A stretch of 64,000 nt of DNA from Lonicera japonica (Eukaryota; Streptophyta; Magnoliopsida; Dipsacales; Caprifoliaceae), in assembly GCA_021464415.1 (NCBI GenBank), contig CM038465.1:81130919-81194918 (forward strand). Reading direction: 5' to 3'. The stretch's first letter is position 1. Each line of letters begins with the position of its first letter. Below, one piece after another: positions 37,701 through 47,292 of this stretch. Made by a program: the position numbers and the translations under genes. The notes under the pieces are model-generated. The model was not told the DNA's origin. It did no database searches and worked only from the letters and a program-made list of their open reading frames with translations.

Positions 37701-38840
37701 GAGATCAGTCATATGTTCTTTGAACAGGAAGAGATGTTGCTGGTGATATGGTCTTCATATATAATGGTGAAAAAATACCAGTAAAGCTTATGGCTCATCA
37801 AATGGTGTTTCCTCATGAATGTAGTCATCAATTTTCCCATTGAAATGGGAACATGCACATTCTTAAAGTTATCAATGTTCTTAAAGCTACACCATAAATC
37901 CCAATGGTTCTTCGGAGAGCTACTCCAGGAGAAAAGGATTGAGACAAGGGGGTCCGATCTTTCTTTACTTGTTTTTGTTGATCATGGTCATAGTACTGTT
38001 TCCAACATCCTGAACTACTACAGCCAGCAAGAGGGTTTTGTGTTTCATCCCAATTTGTGAATACGTTGAAGCTAACCATGTGCAGTTTGTCAATGACCAG
38101 TTCATAGTCTCAGGGACTAGTCAAAATCAGATAGTTTCATAAAAGACGAACTTTTTTCCGGACATGGACGTAACAAATACCAAAGAAGCAGTATGTGTGT
38201 TGCTGGGAATATTGAAGAGGCTTAAAATGGATGCTCAAAATTATGGGAACGTAGGTAACAGCCTGAAACAATTTTAACGGTAATTTCGATTCCCGCCAAA
38301 CAAATGTGATTAGTAATAAAAAGAGGACATGGTCCTATTGGATGAAGCTATAAATTAAAATTGGCAATCTACAAACAAGGGATGATAAAAAAGGTAATAG
38401 GCTCCATGGATTGAATTAAAAAAAAAAAAACAAAGATACATACTTCAAGCTCGGGGTATCTGAATCCTTTGAGACGCAACTTGTCTACGTGATTTACACA
38501 ATTTTGACCTAACAAGAAGAGAAGCATTAAACAAAAGATACAAAACGTAGCACAGATAAGCGCGCACACACATATATATATAGGTAAATGGAAGGAGAAA
38601 TTGATTGATACCCGCAGGAGAGGAGGAGTATTTAAGTTGATGAGGATGAGCAAGGGTCGAGAAAAGAGGAGAAACAGTAGTAGATGAAAATAAGAGATGG
38701 GGGCAGAGTGAGAGTATCGGAGGTGGTGGTGCTTTAACAGAGGAAAAGGACGATATAATGATCGGAGGTACTGCAGCGGTAATACTACTAACGGATGAGG
38801 AGAAGCTCACGCGGAGGAGACGGTTCGTAGCAGTAGCCAT
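34712..38840 (-). CDS. RlmN-like radical-SAM RNA adenine-C2 methyltransferase
   Basis: Nine exons join to 1353 nt (450 aa plus stop): 38840-38612, 38508-38444, 37321-37219, 37026-36929, 36380-36250, 36146-36038, 35818-35627, 35530-35394, 35000-34712. RlmN uses S-adenosylmethionine and a 4Fe-4S cluster to methylate C2 of an adenine in 23S rRNA and some tRNAs. The radical-SAM cluster CX3CX2C is C198/C202/C205 ([12 protein letters not shown]). The two other functional cysteines are C191 (VCVSSQVG) and C422 ([12 protein letters not shown], the methyl-carrying Cys in the family). GMGEPLQN is at 246-253. The first ~76 residues are rich in Ser, Ala and Pro, like a chloroplast transit peptide, so plastid action is likely but inferred. 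Intron 5 has a GC donor. The ATG at 38840 is 126 bp from the divergent tRNA-Gly gene. Confidence 0.92.
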
Positions 38841-38966
38841 CCCGACTTCCTTCATCCAAAATCCGAAATCCAAATGAGAACAAATCCCCCCCACCACAAA
38901 ATAGATCAAAGTACAGGACCAACTGTAATTTTCATCATTTTTCTTTTTGGAGAACATGTTCAACAA

Positions 38967-39038
38967 GCGTCTGTAGTCCAACGGTTAGGATAATTGCCTT
39001 CCAAGCAATAGACCCGGGTTCGACTCCCGGCAGACGCA
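38967..39038 (+). tRNA. tRNA-Gly(UCC)
   Basis: A 72-nt cloverleaf without intron. The acceptor stem GCGTCTG pairs with CAGACGC (39031-39037), with discriminator A. The anticodon stem ATTGC/GCAAT holds the loop CTTCCAA with anticodon TCC, and the T arm is CCGGG-TTCGACT-CCCGG. Box A (TAGTCCAACGG) and box B (GGTTCGACTC) are intact. CAACAA just upstream (38961-38966) resembles the CAA start motif of plant tRNA genes, and a T5 run follows. It should be functional. Confidence 0.97.
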
Positions 39039-39041
39039 TCC

Positions 39042-39046
39042 TTTTT
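39042..39046 (+). terminator. Pol III T5 terminator of tRNA-Gly
   Basis: TTTTT begins four bases after the discriminator base. Confidence 0.85.
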
Positions 39047-39837
39047 ATAATTTTGGCTATATTCTTAATTTCAGCTCTCAGAGGAATGTAAGCAATAGTT
39101 TTGCCAAAATAAAAAAGATAAATCACGTGTAAAAATAAATCATTTAACTCCATTTATTTTATAATTCATCAAGAAACAAAACTTTACTATCAATTTACAC
39201 CGTAGGTAGTTCACTTTTTCCTTGTTTGATTTCACTATAAAACAAAATCCATATAATTTGGATGATTTACTTTTCGGATCATGCTATATATATACATTGA
39301 GTAATGTTACAAACTTACTAGGTATTCTTATCATATACTTTTACCCGCATGCATTACACAAATTGTATCTTTACAAAATACAACAAATGTACAACTCCCT
39401 GGTAAAAATAAGCGGTAAAAATTATAAGTAAGAAAATCATTTTCCTTTTTGATTTCATCGCCACAAACAATTGAATTGCAATCATCAATAAGAAAAGGGG
39501 AACTCAAGATTCAAAATTCAGCAGCAACATCTGTGATAATTATCTGCAGCTATGTCTCATACATTATCGAAATCAACAAATTAGAGTAATGGGTAAAACC
39601 TCAATTGAAAAAACTCCACACTAAGGTACAGACGCTGTTTGGCAAGCAAAGAAAGAACGCTCCTTATCAAATCCCAACTGTTTCCAGAGTTACAGATTTA
39701 GCTATAATTCTAGTTCTGACTTGAGTAATGGATCTCAACAAGTTGAATGACTCCTGGCCATCTTTCCATCTTCAATACATTTGCCCAAGGTTGGTCATTT
39801 CCGCAAAGTAATCTCAGTTCACCTCAAGTATATATCT
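39047..39837. other. Intergenic plus 3' UTR of PRP17
   Basis: There is no coding region. The part adjoining 39838 must contain the 3' UTR of the minus-strand PRP17 gene if its terminal exon is placed correctly. The rest, down to the tRNA, is AT-rich. Confidence 0.6.
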
Positions 39838-42800
39838 CTAGTCCCTGCAAGACAAACAGTTTCAGAATTAGCATTCCAACAGTAATGACGAGTGGTGATA
39901 AACTGTGATAAAAGAACGCGAAAACAAGAAAATTATAAACATAAATACATAATTGCCATACTAGCCTGGTAAAGCCGTTAATTTAAGAACGCAAGACGAA
40001 TTTATATTTAACTCAAACTTGTTGCTGACTAAATACACTTGATGGTAAAGGGTCAAATAACATCCAACATGCATACATGATGCACCCATCTCATTTTTCA
40101 ATACCTGAGAAAATGACTACGTCGACAGAATTATGTAATATAAAGCCAACTGAAGTCACACTTCATAAGATCACAGTATCTTCAGTGCCTGCTAATTTAG
40201 GGTTATTCCACTCTCCTTACAAGCATGAAATAATAAAGCTCTCCCAAAAGGGGGCAGGGGAATCATAAGGCTGAGTTTTTCATTTATTTATTGTCACTTC
40301 ATGTTGGTAGAAGAAGAATCAGCGAAAGATTTCAATCCATGAAGAGCATCAACACCTTTTCCCTTATAGCTCTTGTTAGTTGTTATTGCTGTTTTTTCAG
40401 TGGATTAATTCCCTGTTCAGTTGTTTGGTAAAATCCTTAGAAGATGTATTGAACTGCAGGAGAGGTTGTCTAGTCAAGTGCTCTAATGAAATGGAATATA
40501 CCCCCTCTATAAGACATCCTCTTGTATAGGGACAGAACCACTGAAGGTCCATTGGAGAAGGGGTTTTTTAATTGGCGAATCCTGTTATTTGATGTTACAC
40601 TCCTTTCATCAGGCTTTAAGAGGTATACCCAGGCTCCTTGCACCCTTTTGGAGCTCCTCTAGCATGTTTTTGGTAGATGTCCATGAATTGAGTCTTGGTT
40701 TTCAGCTGGTGTTGTTTTGTGTCCTAGAAGTACATATCTATTTTCTATTTGTTTGTTGTTCTGGATAGTTGTCTACAGATGGATTGCACCTACTTTGGTC
40801 CTTTCCTTGTACAACTTTACCTCAACTCAGTTGGGAACCTGAATTTTATATAGGAAGTGTTTTAAGGGTGTAGACAAATTGGTTAACAAACCAGTAGGCG
40901 TAGGCAATTCCAACCTAACCAATAGGTTGTCTTCTACTTTTTCAAACCGAAACCGAACAGACATGAGAAAGATGGTCGATTTTCGCCGTTTTCGGTTTCA
41001 GTCAGTTTTGGTTTTGAATATAACTCTGAAGAGGAGAGTAAATGGAGATTTAATTTACAGAAGTGAGAATATACAAGAATTAAGAACGACATATGAGAAG
41101 TTCGAATTTACACCAACTCAGAAATGATAAATCACAATCAAAGGAAACCCTCAAATTATTGAAGACGACTGGACTGGTCGATAGCAGGCGACGTTCGCTG
41201 TTTGGTGCTGATAGTGGCATTCAAGGTTGATCAAAGCAATAGTTCGATGATGGGTTGCTGTGGTGGAAAATATGGTGCTCCAGGAAGTAAGTGGAAGGGA
41301 TAGAGAGACCCTAACCTTTGAGAGAGGGAAATGAGACAGAAAGGCTTGAAAGGGAGAATGAGATGCAGTGCACTGTCGCAGTGTGTGAGAGGGAAACGAA
41401 GAACGTTTCTGGGTAATTAGAAATTTGGGTATTTTTTAAAAACACAAAAACATTATAAAATGCTTCATGCCCAGAGTTCCAGTAAATTATTTTCCCTGCC
41501 ACCTACCACTTTTATCTGCATTGTTTCTTGTCATAAAACTAATAGTTGGCATCTGTTGACTTCACCAGACCCCCATGCTTTCTAAGATATATATACATAT
41601 AATGTATATGATTTAGATATTTATCAGCTATACACAAAAATTATGTCACTCTAACAAGTTTTCTGGTTTGATTATATTGTCGTTCAGATAACCAATAAAA
41701 AATCCTTTTAGGGCGCAAAGAAAGGTTATCATTACCCCAGTCCACAAGAAAATGACATTATTATCTTAGCGTGTAACATTTGGGATAACTGATGCCTTTT
41801 TTCTCACCTTCTTGTGTATATTATCTACATCATTCTGTGCTTTCCAATCTCCATATTATGACTAACACATTTAACGTCCTATTGTGATCGTTTAAGTTGT
41901 GTTTGAAAACACTTTTTTTTCCATAGAAAATGTTCAATAATTCATCTTTTCTATCTTTGCTAGTGTTTGATTGCATGATTTTCCATAGAATCAACTTTTA
42001 TGGTACAACTCGGTTAAGTCCACCCTAAAGTTTTTATGTTCCATGAAAATCTTTCCATGTAATTTATCAAATGCACCTTTCGTTAATACTTTAAGGGGAA
42101 ATAAATCGTCCATCAAGACTATCAAGTGCAACTGAGCAGGCACCGGATGGGTGGGGCAGAAAGGGGAAGTGTTTGCCTACAACAAACCTACCTAATGCAA
42201 TGAAGGAACCTTCTATTCCCAGATTCTTCAGACTAACCATGACTTGTTTAAAAAGTCCAAACCTAATAAGTATCCATCAATCAGTTGCACCACCTTCTAA
42301 ACTCACAAAGCCAGTAATATCCGAACAGACTAATAAAACCCTCACCTACCAATTTCTCTAAAGGAAAAATAGAATTTGGATCAGAGTACCAAACTGCTGA
42401 TAATGGCATGGACCCACAAACAGGATCCCAAGCTTGCTTTCTTTGGCAGAGAAAAATCATTATCACATACATTGGCCCCATCAAGCGTTAGCTCTAACAC
42501 TGTGAACCTGTAATCCACCAACATCATCAATTTCTAGGGTTTCTATTTCCTTCCTTCATTTAAAGCTGAATCCGCCATGGATCTGATAGAGTCGTAGTCG
42601 TACAAGGAGAACAACGATGACAACCAATTGCAAGAACCCTCAGATTCCGCTTCAAACCCAAGTCCAAGAACAATCTACGCTGATCACTCATTGCCAGACT
42701 CCTCCCCAATCTGTAATTCTGTATCTCTCAGCCTCCAAACCCCCCGCCCCAAACTCCATATCTTCAGACTGAACATAGCATTAGGATTGGAGTACCAGTT

Positions 42801-45438
42801 ACCACTCTGTTAATTAGGGCATGAACAACAAACGGGATTCCAAGGTTGCTTTCTTTAGCTTTACCACATTCATTGGCACCATCAAGTAGCATTCAAGTAA
42901 ATTTACTTTGGCTTTACAATTTCTAGATTTTAACTGCGAGGTCAATATATATATAGGAGGTTGCTACTCAAGTTTATATACATCCCTGAAAACGTGATAC
43001 TCCCACGCCGAACTGCAAGTGACCAACCTGGATGCAGCCAATAAAAGGCGAAAGGCGAGTTTGGCATTTAGCTCACCAGGCGTAAGTTTCGAGGCCGTAA
43101 GCCTCAAATGTCTAATAAAATCACGTAAAGCATTTTGTACTGAAATTTTAACATGTATTATTTATTTAGTTAAATAACGTAACATTTGCACATCTCACAT
43201 AGTAAATGTTTTAAATGAGGATACATAAGTCATTTTAGGAGCCGTCAATCCGCTATTGTCATCATTGGAGCTTCCTCCTTGAAACTCTCTATTTTAAGCC
43301 TCCTCCCTCATGATCCACCGTGAAACCCTACTTCACGTCGTAACTGCTGCAACTTGTCTTGCGCACTGCCACAACGTTGTGGGGCTATAATTGTGTACTT
43401 TCAAGTGCAACTATGTAATTGATAAGTTACGCCTTGAGGCTTACACAGAACACTGAAAGTAAGCCTCAAAAATGACCTTCAGGAAGCCTCGAGGCGCACG
43501 CCTCAAACGCCTCATATTGCATGCAGCATATTGCAGATTGGTCAGATGATATATACATGGGATCACATAGAATAGTCAATGACATATACATAATATATAT
43601 ATATATATATATGAGAAATCTATATTGAGCTGAGGATAAAATCCATACCAGTATTTGATTAAGCCATCCCATCCACATGTAGCAACTTTACTTTGTTCAA
43701 GTGGATGCCACTCACATCCAATGCATACCCCCTCATGGCACTTGAGAGTTCTGAAGACTTTGCAACTCTTCCAGTCCCAAAACCAGCACTTACCTTCGCC
43801 ATCTCCAGACATTACAAACCTTCCGTCTGGTGAGAAATTTACTTGGCAAGCGTAGCCAGCCACTATGTGCCCCGAAAACCTCTTCTTCTTATTCAGCTGA
43901 AATCTCTCTCTGGTGCTATAGATAAGAATTTGATTGTCCAAGCTCTGTGCTGCAAGCCAATTCGTATTTGGGTGAAGAGAAATCGACGGCATAGAGTGCA
44001 TGTGAGGTTCACTTATATACTTTATAACAACTGGGATCCCAAACTCCCAAACGCGAAGTGATTTGTCATCACTAGAAGTGACAAATCTTCTGTTGTTATC
44101 TACAAATGTGATAGTATTCACCGCCCCCAAATGCTGATCATACTCTTGAGTGATTTGCCCACTATTCATATCCCACTGAACAATCTTCTTATCACTCATC
44201 CCTGCCAAAAGTATATTCTGCTTATCATCATCCGGATTGAGCTTCACGACATACGGTATCTTCCCAGTCGAGAACGTTGAAATCACCTGCCCGGTTTCTG
44301 TATCCCAATACTTGATATTCTTATCATACGAAGCAGTCAAAAATTTCGACCCATCATTACAAAACGAGATATCACGAACCGCCTTCGAGTGTCCCATATA
44401 AGTCCTCATACATTTGCCCGAATTGAATACATCCCAAATCTTAACCTTGGTATCCATCCCCGCAGACAAAATCAAATGACCATGCTTAGGAAAGAACCTA
44501 ATTGCAGACACACCTTTAGTGTGCCCACTCCAAGTATGCACCAATCTTTTCGGTATATAACAATGATCATTAGTCGGCTTGGCATCTTTAGGAGGCGCAA
44601 TCCATGACCTTCCCTGATAATCCCTCTCCTCCTTACCATGAAAAGTACTCTTATCAGCAAAAACCTCACCCTTATCTTTATTCCCGTCTCTCTCTTCGCC
44701 TTTCTTCTTGGCATACTCTTCGGCATACTTCTTCTGCTCCTCCGTTAATTCACCTTGCAATCCTTCCTTCTTTCCAGACCAAGGACTCTTCCTGTTCTTC
44801 CTCAGCCACATCTCTGATGCCGGATTATCAATTTCTTCAGTCTCTTCATTCTCTCCAGTCTCCATTGCCTCTTTTTTCTTCTCAAGTTTCCTCTTTTTCT
44901 GCTCATGCTGAGGAATATTATACACCGAAATCGCATCATTCTGTTTTAAAGCCTCCAAATCACCGATGTAATTGTTCCCCTCGGATGCGGAAGGATCAGC
45001 AGCGTAGCCATACTTGTAGAAAGTATTGTATTGTTCATCAAACACAAATGGTTCAATTGCAGCATTCTCTACAAACCCTAGCTTGTGGTTTCTCATACCT
45101 TGAGCAATACCGTCTTTTGCGTAGGGATGAGCAGGGCCGTGAAGTGGGGCCCAGAGCTGGTCGTAGGTAGGGTTGAAGTTGACGACGTGTTGGGTCGGGT
45201 CAAGAGGTTTAGTTAAGGCTCGAGTGGAGCCGGCAACGGAGAGGGCCAGCATGGTGTCGTCGACTTTAGGGGCGGCGGATTTGGAGGGGAGAGAGATGCG
45301 GACTGGGGAGGAGTCTGGGGAGGAGTGATCATCGGAGGTTGTAGTTGTTGTGGGATTAGGGTTTGGAGCGGAATCAGAGTGTTGTTGCATTAGGTTGTCG
45401 TCGTCGTCTGTCTCCTTGTACGACTGTATCAGATCCAT
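39838..45438 (-). CDS. PRP17: Pre-mRNA-processing factor 17 (PRP17/CDC40), WD40 protein
   Basis: Exon 1 (45438-43649) encodes 596 residues and the first two bases of Trp597. The only good terminal exon is 39844-39838, where ...CTTGCAG is followed by GGACTAG, completing W-D-stop, the ending I expect for this family. Total 598 aa. The donor is TACTG|GTATGG; the intron is 3804 bp. PRP17 is a spliceosome factor needed for the second splicing step, in the nucleus. The N-terminal half is acidic and charged, with conserved-looking [18 protein letters not shown] near residue 75 and a K/E-rich segment (about 185-255). From about residue 290 there are seven WD40 repeats (such as [28 protein letters not shown] and [13 protein letters not shown]). 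The start at MDLIQSYKE (45438) is preferred over an in-frame ATG six codons upstream, because a duplicated gene fragment also begins at this ATG. Reading through the donor adds only a short repeat-coded tail. Confidence 0.9.
41925..42085. repeat. Second copy of the 34297 MITE family, in the PRP17 intron
   Basis: Shares GTGTTTGATT, TTTTCCATRGAATCAA and GGTACAACT in the same order with 34297-34400 and ends in TTTATCAAATGCACC. Diverged. Confidence 0.55.
42377..42490 (+). repeat. Direct repeat flanking the PRP17 fragment, left copy
   Basis: Shares GGATYNGAGTACCA, GGATYCCAAGSTTGCTTTCTTTRGC-like and ATTGGCMCCATCAAG blocks with 42784-42892 in the same order. The two copies bracket the inverted PRP17 fragment. 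Confidence 0.7.
42530..42785 (+). pseudogene. Inverted partial copy of the PRP17 5' end inside PRP17's own intron
   Basis: From the ATG at 42577 the plus strand reads MDLIES, a TAG stop (42595), then [18 protein letters not shown] and DHSLPDSSP, matching the PRP17 N-terminus ([33 protein letters not shown]). Similarity also covers about 45 bp upstream of the ATG (CTAGGGTTTCTATTTCCTTC versus the gene's 5' UTR), so the copied piece includes UTR. Only about the first 70 codons are represented. The stop and deletions make it non-coding. Orientation is opposite to the host gene. Confidence 0.85.
42784..42892 (+). repeat. Direct repeat flanking the PRP17 fragment, right copy
   Basis: Partner of 42377-42490. 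Confidence 0.7.
43030..43515. repeat. AGGCG-rich inverted-repeat element in the PRP17 intron
   Basis: The left part has AGGCGTAAGTTTCGAGGC (43079-43096); the right part, reverse-complemented, has AGGCGTGCGCCTCGAGGC (about 43487-43504). AGGCG/GCCTC words cluster at both ends. Possibly a MITE; borders not fixed. Confidence 0.4.
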
Positions 45439-45689
45439 GGAGGATTCAAAGTTCAATGGAGGAGGAAGCAGATGGAACCCTAGATATTATTATCAATTAA
45501 TGCTGGCGAATTGATAGAGCGGGCACTTGATAGAACATGCGCACCCGGAGTTCAATGTTGTATATATAGGATTGAAACCCGACAATCGAACTCAGAACTT
45601 TATAAAACAAATTTATTTTTATTTTTTCCTTCATTTACGGGGAGGAATTATGGTATTCGTAGAAGTTAGAAGTCCGTTGAAAAGTGATA
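45439..45689. other. PRP17 5' UTR and proximal promoter
   Basis: No other gene. Immediately upstream of the PRP17 ATG on the minus strand is a pyrimidine-rich leader (CCATCTGCTTCCTCCTCC). A TATATATA-like stretch (about 45558-45566) could serve as TATA element. Confidence 0.45.
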
Positions 45690-46160
45690 TTTAGATGATA
45701 TTTTGAGTTGAATTTTTAAAATATAATATTTTGAGTTGATTTTTTAAGTTGAATTTTTAAAATATGATATTTTGAGTTGATTTTTTAAGTTGAATTTTTT
45801 AAATATGATATTTTGAGTTTATTTTTGAAGTTGAATTTTTAAAATATGATATTTGGTAGAATTTAGAAGTATGTTGAAAAGTTAATTTAATTTTGTTTGA
45901 ATTTTTTTCAATTAATTAAAAAATCTTATAACTTTTTTAAAAAAAATAGTCACAATGGATCTTATTTGATAGATCTTGATGAGTAAGTTTCAAATATATA
46001 TTTTTTATTTAATTTTGATTTTTGCATTTAACGTTATAGTGTTTTAAAAAAAATTAGAGAGAGAGTAAAGTGAAATAAATTTTGAAAAGTGTAAAAGTAA
46101 AGTTGATTTTAAGTTAAATTTTTTAAATTTGGAAAAAAAAAAAACACCCACCAAACAGGG
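45690..46160 (+). repeat. MITE-like repeat family, copy A (expanded)
   Basis: Shares with 55785-56150, in the same orientation, TTTTGAGTTGA, AGTATGTTGAAAAGT, ATAGTCACAATGGATCTTAT, TTATTTAATTTTGATTTTTG and GTAAAGTGAAATAAATTTTG. It ends near CACCAAACAGG. Its left end has four tandem copies of an ATATTTTGAGTTGATTTTTT-type unit absent from copy B. Confidence 0.8.
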
Positions 46161-46784
46161 GCTTATTATTTTGAAAATTTACAAATTATCGTTTAATTAA
46201 AGTTGGTTTTATTAGATCCATACAATCTCTAGTTTTCTTTTGCCCATTAACTCTTAGTAATTATTTTTTTGACCATTAACTACAATAGTTTTATCCTTTT
46301 TTTTAAATAACACATCTTTTGTATATTTGAAATATTCATGTCGGTCTGACACTTCTAAGTAAAGAGGATCTTTTATTTGAATTCCCATTTGTGCTCAACA
46401 TGAGTGAGGGTTGAAAAGCGAGAGAGAGAAAACGGATTTTTAAAAAGCTATAAAGAGAGAAAACGAATTTTTAAAAAGCTATAGAAAGTGAGAACGAAAG
46501 AGAGCTCGATTGTATCTGCAATTTCCATTGCGAAGAAGATAATCATCTCCGGCTACATCATCATTCGTGATTCTGTAGTTTGACTATCTCCGGCTCCATC
46601 ATCGTTCGTGGTTCTGTAATTTGATCTTCTGCATTTTTGGATTTACGAGATGGACGATAATAGAGTTCCACTATTATATCAGTTTGTTTTCGAGATCCTC
46701 TTTTTTAATGCTTATTATTTTATATGTCAAATATTGATTTCTTGTTGGCACTGGTTGGGTTTTGATGGAACTAGTTCAATTATT
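46161..46784. other. Boundary region left of the Mutator/Ulp1 element
   Basis: No gene. Contains a short tandem repeat (GAGAGAAAACGAATTTTTAAAAAGC-like, about 46425-46485) and two copies of an ATCTCCGGCT-centred unit (about 46541-46620). The left terminal repeat of the large element may lie here, but I could not pair it confidently with the right side. Confidence 0.45.
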
Positions 46785-46839
46785 GGGTCTAATCAAGTTT
46801 AGCATCATTGATTTCGGTCAAGTGAGTGATAACTAGGAT

Positions 46840-47255
46840 TACTGCCCCAAGCAATCCAGATTATTGGGGCCAATAATCCAAATTACTTCATTGTTGCAGT
46901 AGTTTATCAGATAACCGAAATACTGGGGCCAGCAATCTAGATTGCTTAGGCAATAATGTATTACTAGGGTCAATAATCCTAATACTAGTCCCAGTAATCT
47001 AAATTACTGGTCCCAGTAATCCAAATTACTAGAGATTACTGGGGCCAGTAATCCAAGTTGCTGGGGAAGTAATGGATTACTGGGGCTAGTAATCCAGATT
47101 TCTGGGCACGGTAATCCATTAATGGATCCAGTAATTTGGATTATTGGCCCCTTAAATTCATATTACTTCAGATTACTTGGGCTAGTAATCTGAATTGCTG
47201 GGGCCAGTAATCCAAATTACTGGAGATTATTGGGGTCAGTAATCCAGTTTACATG
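46840..47255. repeat. AGTAAT palindromic array A
   Basis: Tandem, irregular units of 20-24 bp with arms CCAGTAAT and ATTACTGG around a short AT-rich centre; unit order and orientation are ambiguous because units are near-palindromes. Confidence 0.9.
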
Positions 47256-47292
47256 TTTTATTTACCAATAGCTTGGTGGTAATCGTTTTCTC

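Noticed and set aside
42150..42360. Conserved-looking minus-strand stretch ([20 protein letters not shown]) in the PRP17 intron
   Set aside because: One frame reads plausibly for about 35 residues but has stops on either side, and I could not name a family. Noted here rather than called.
44604..45170. 188-codon plus-strand frame opposite PRP17
   Set aside because: It is antisense to well-supported PRP17 coding sequence and has no recognisable domain.
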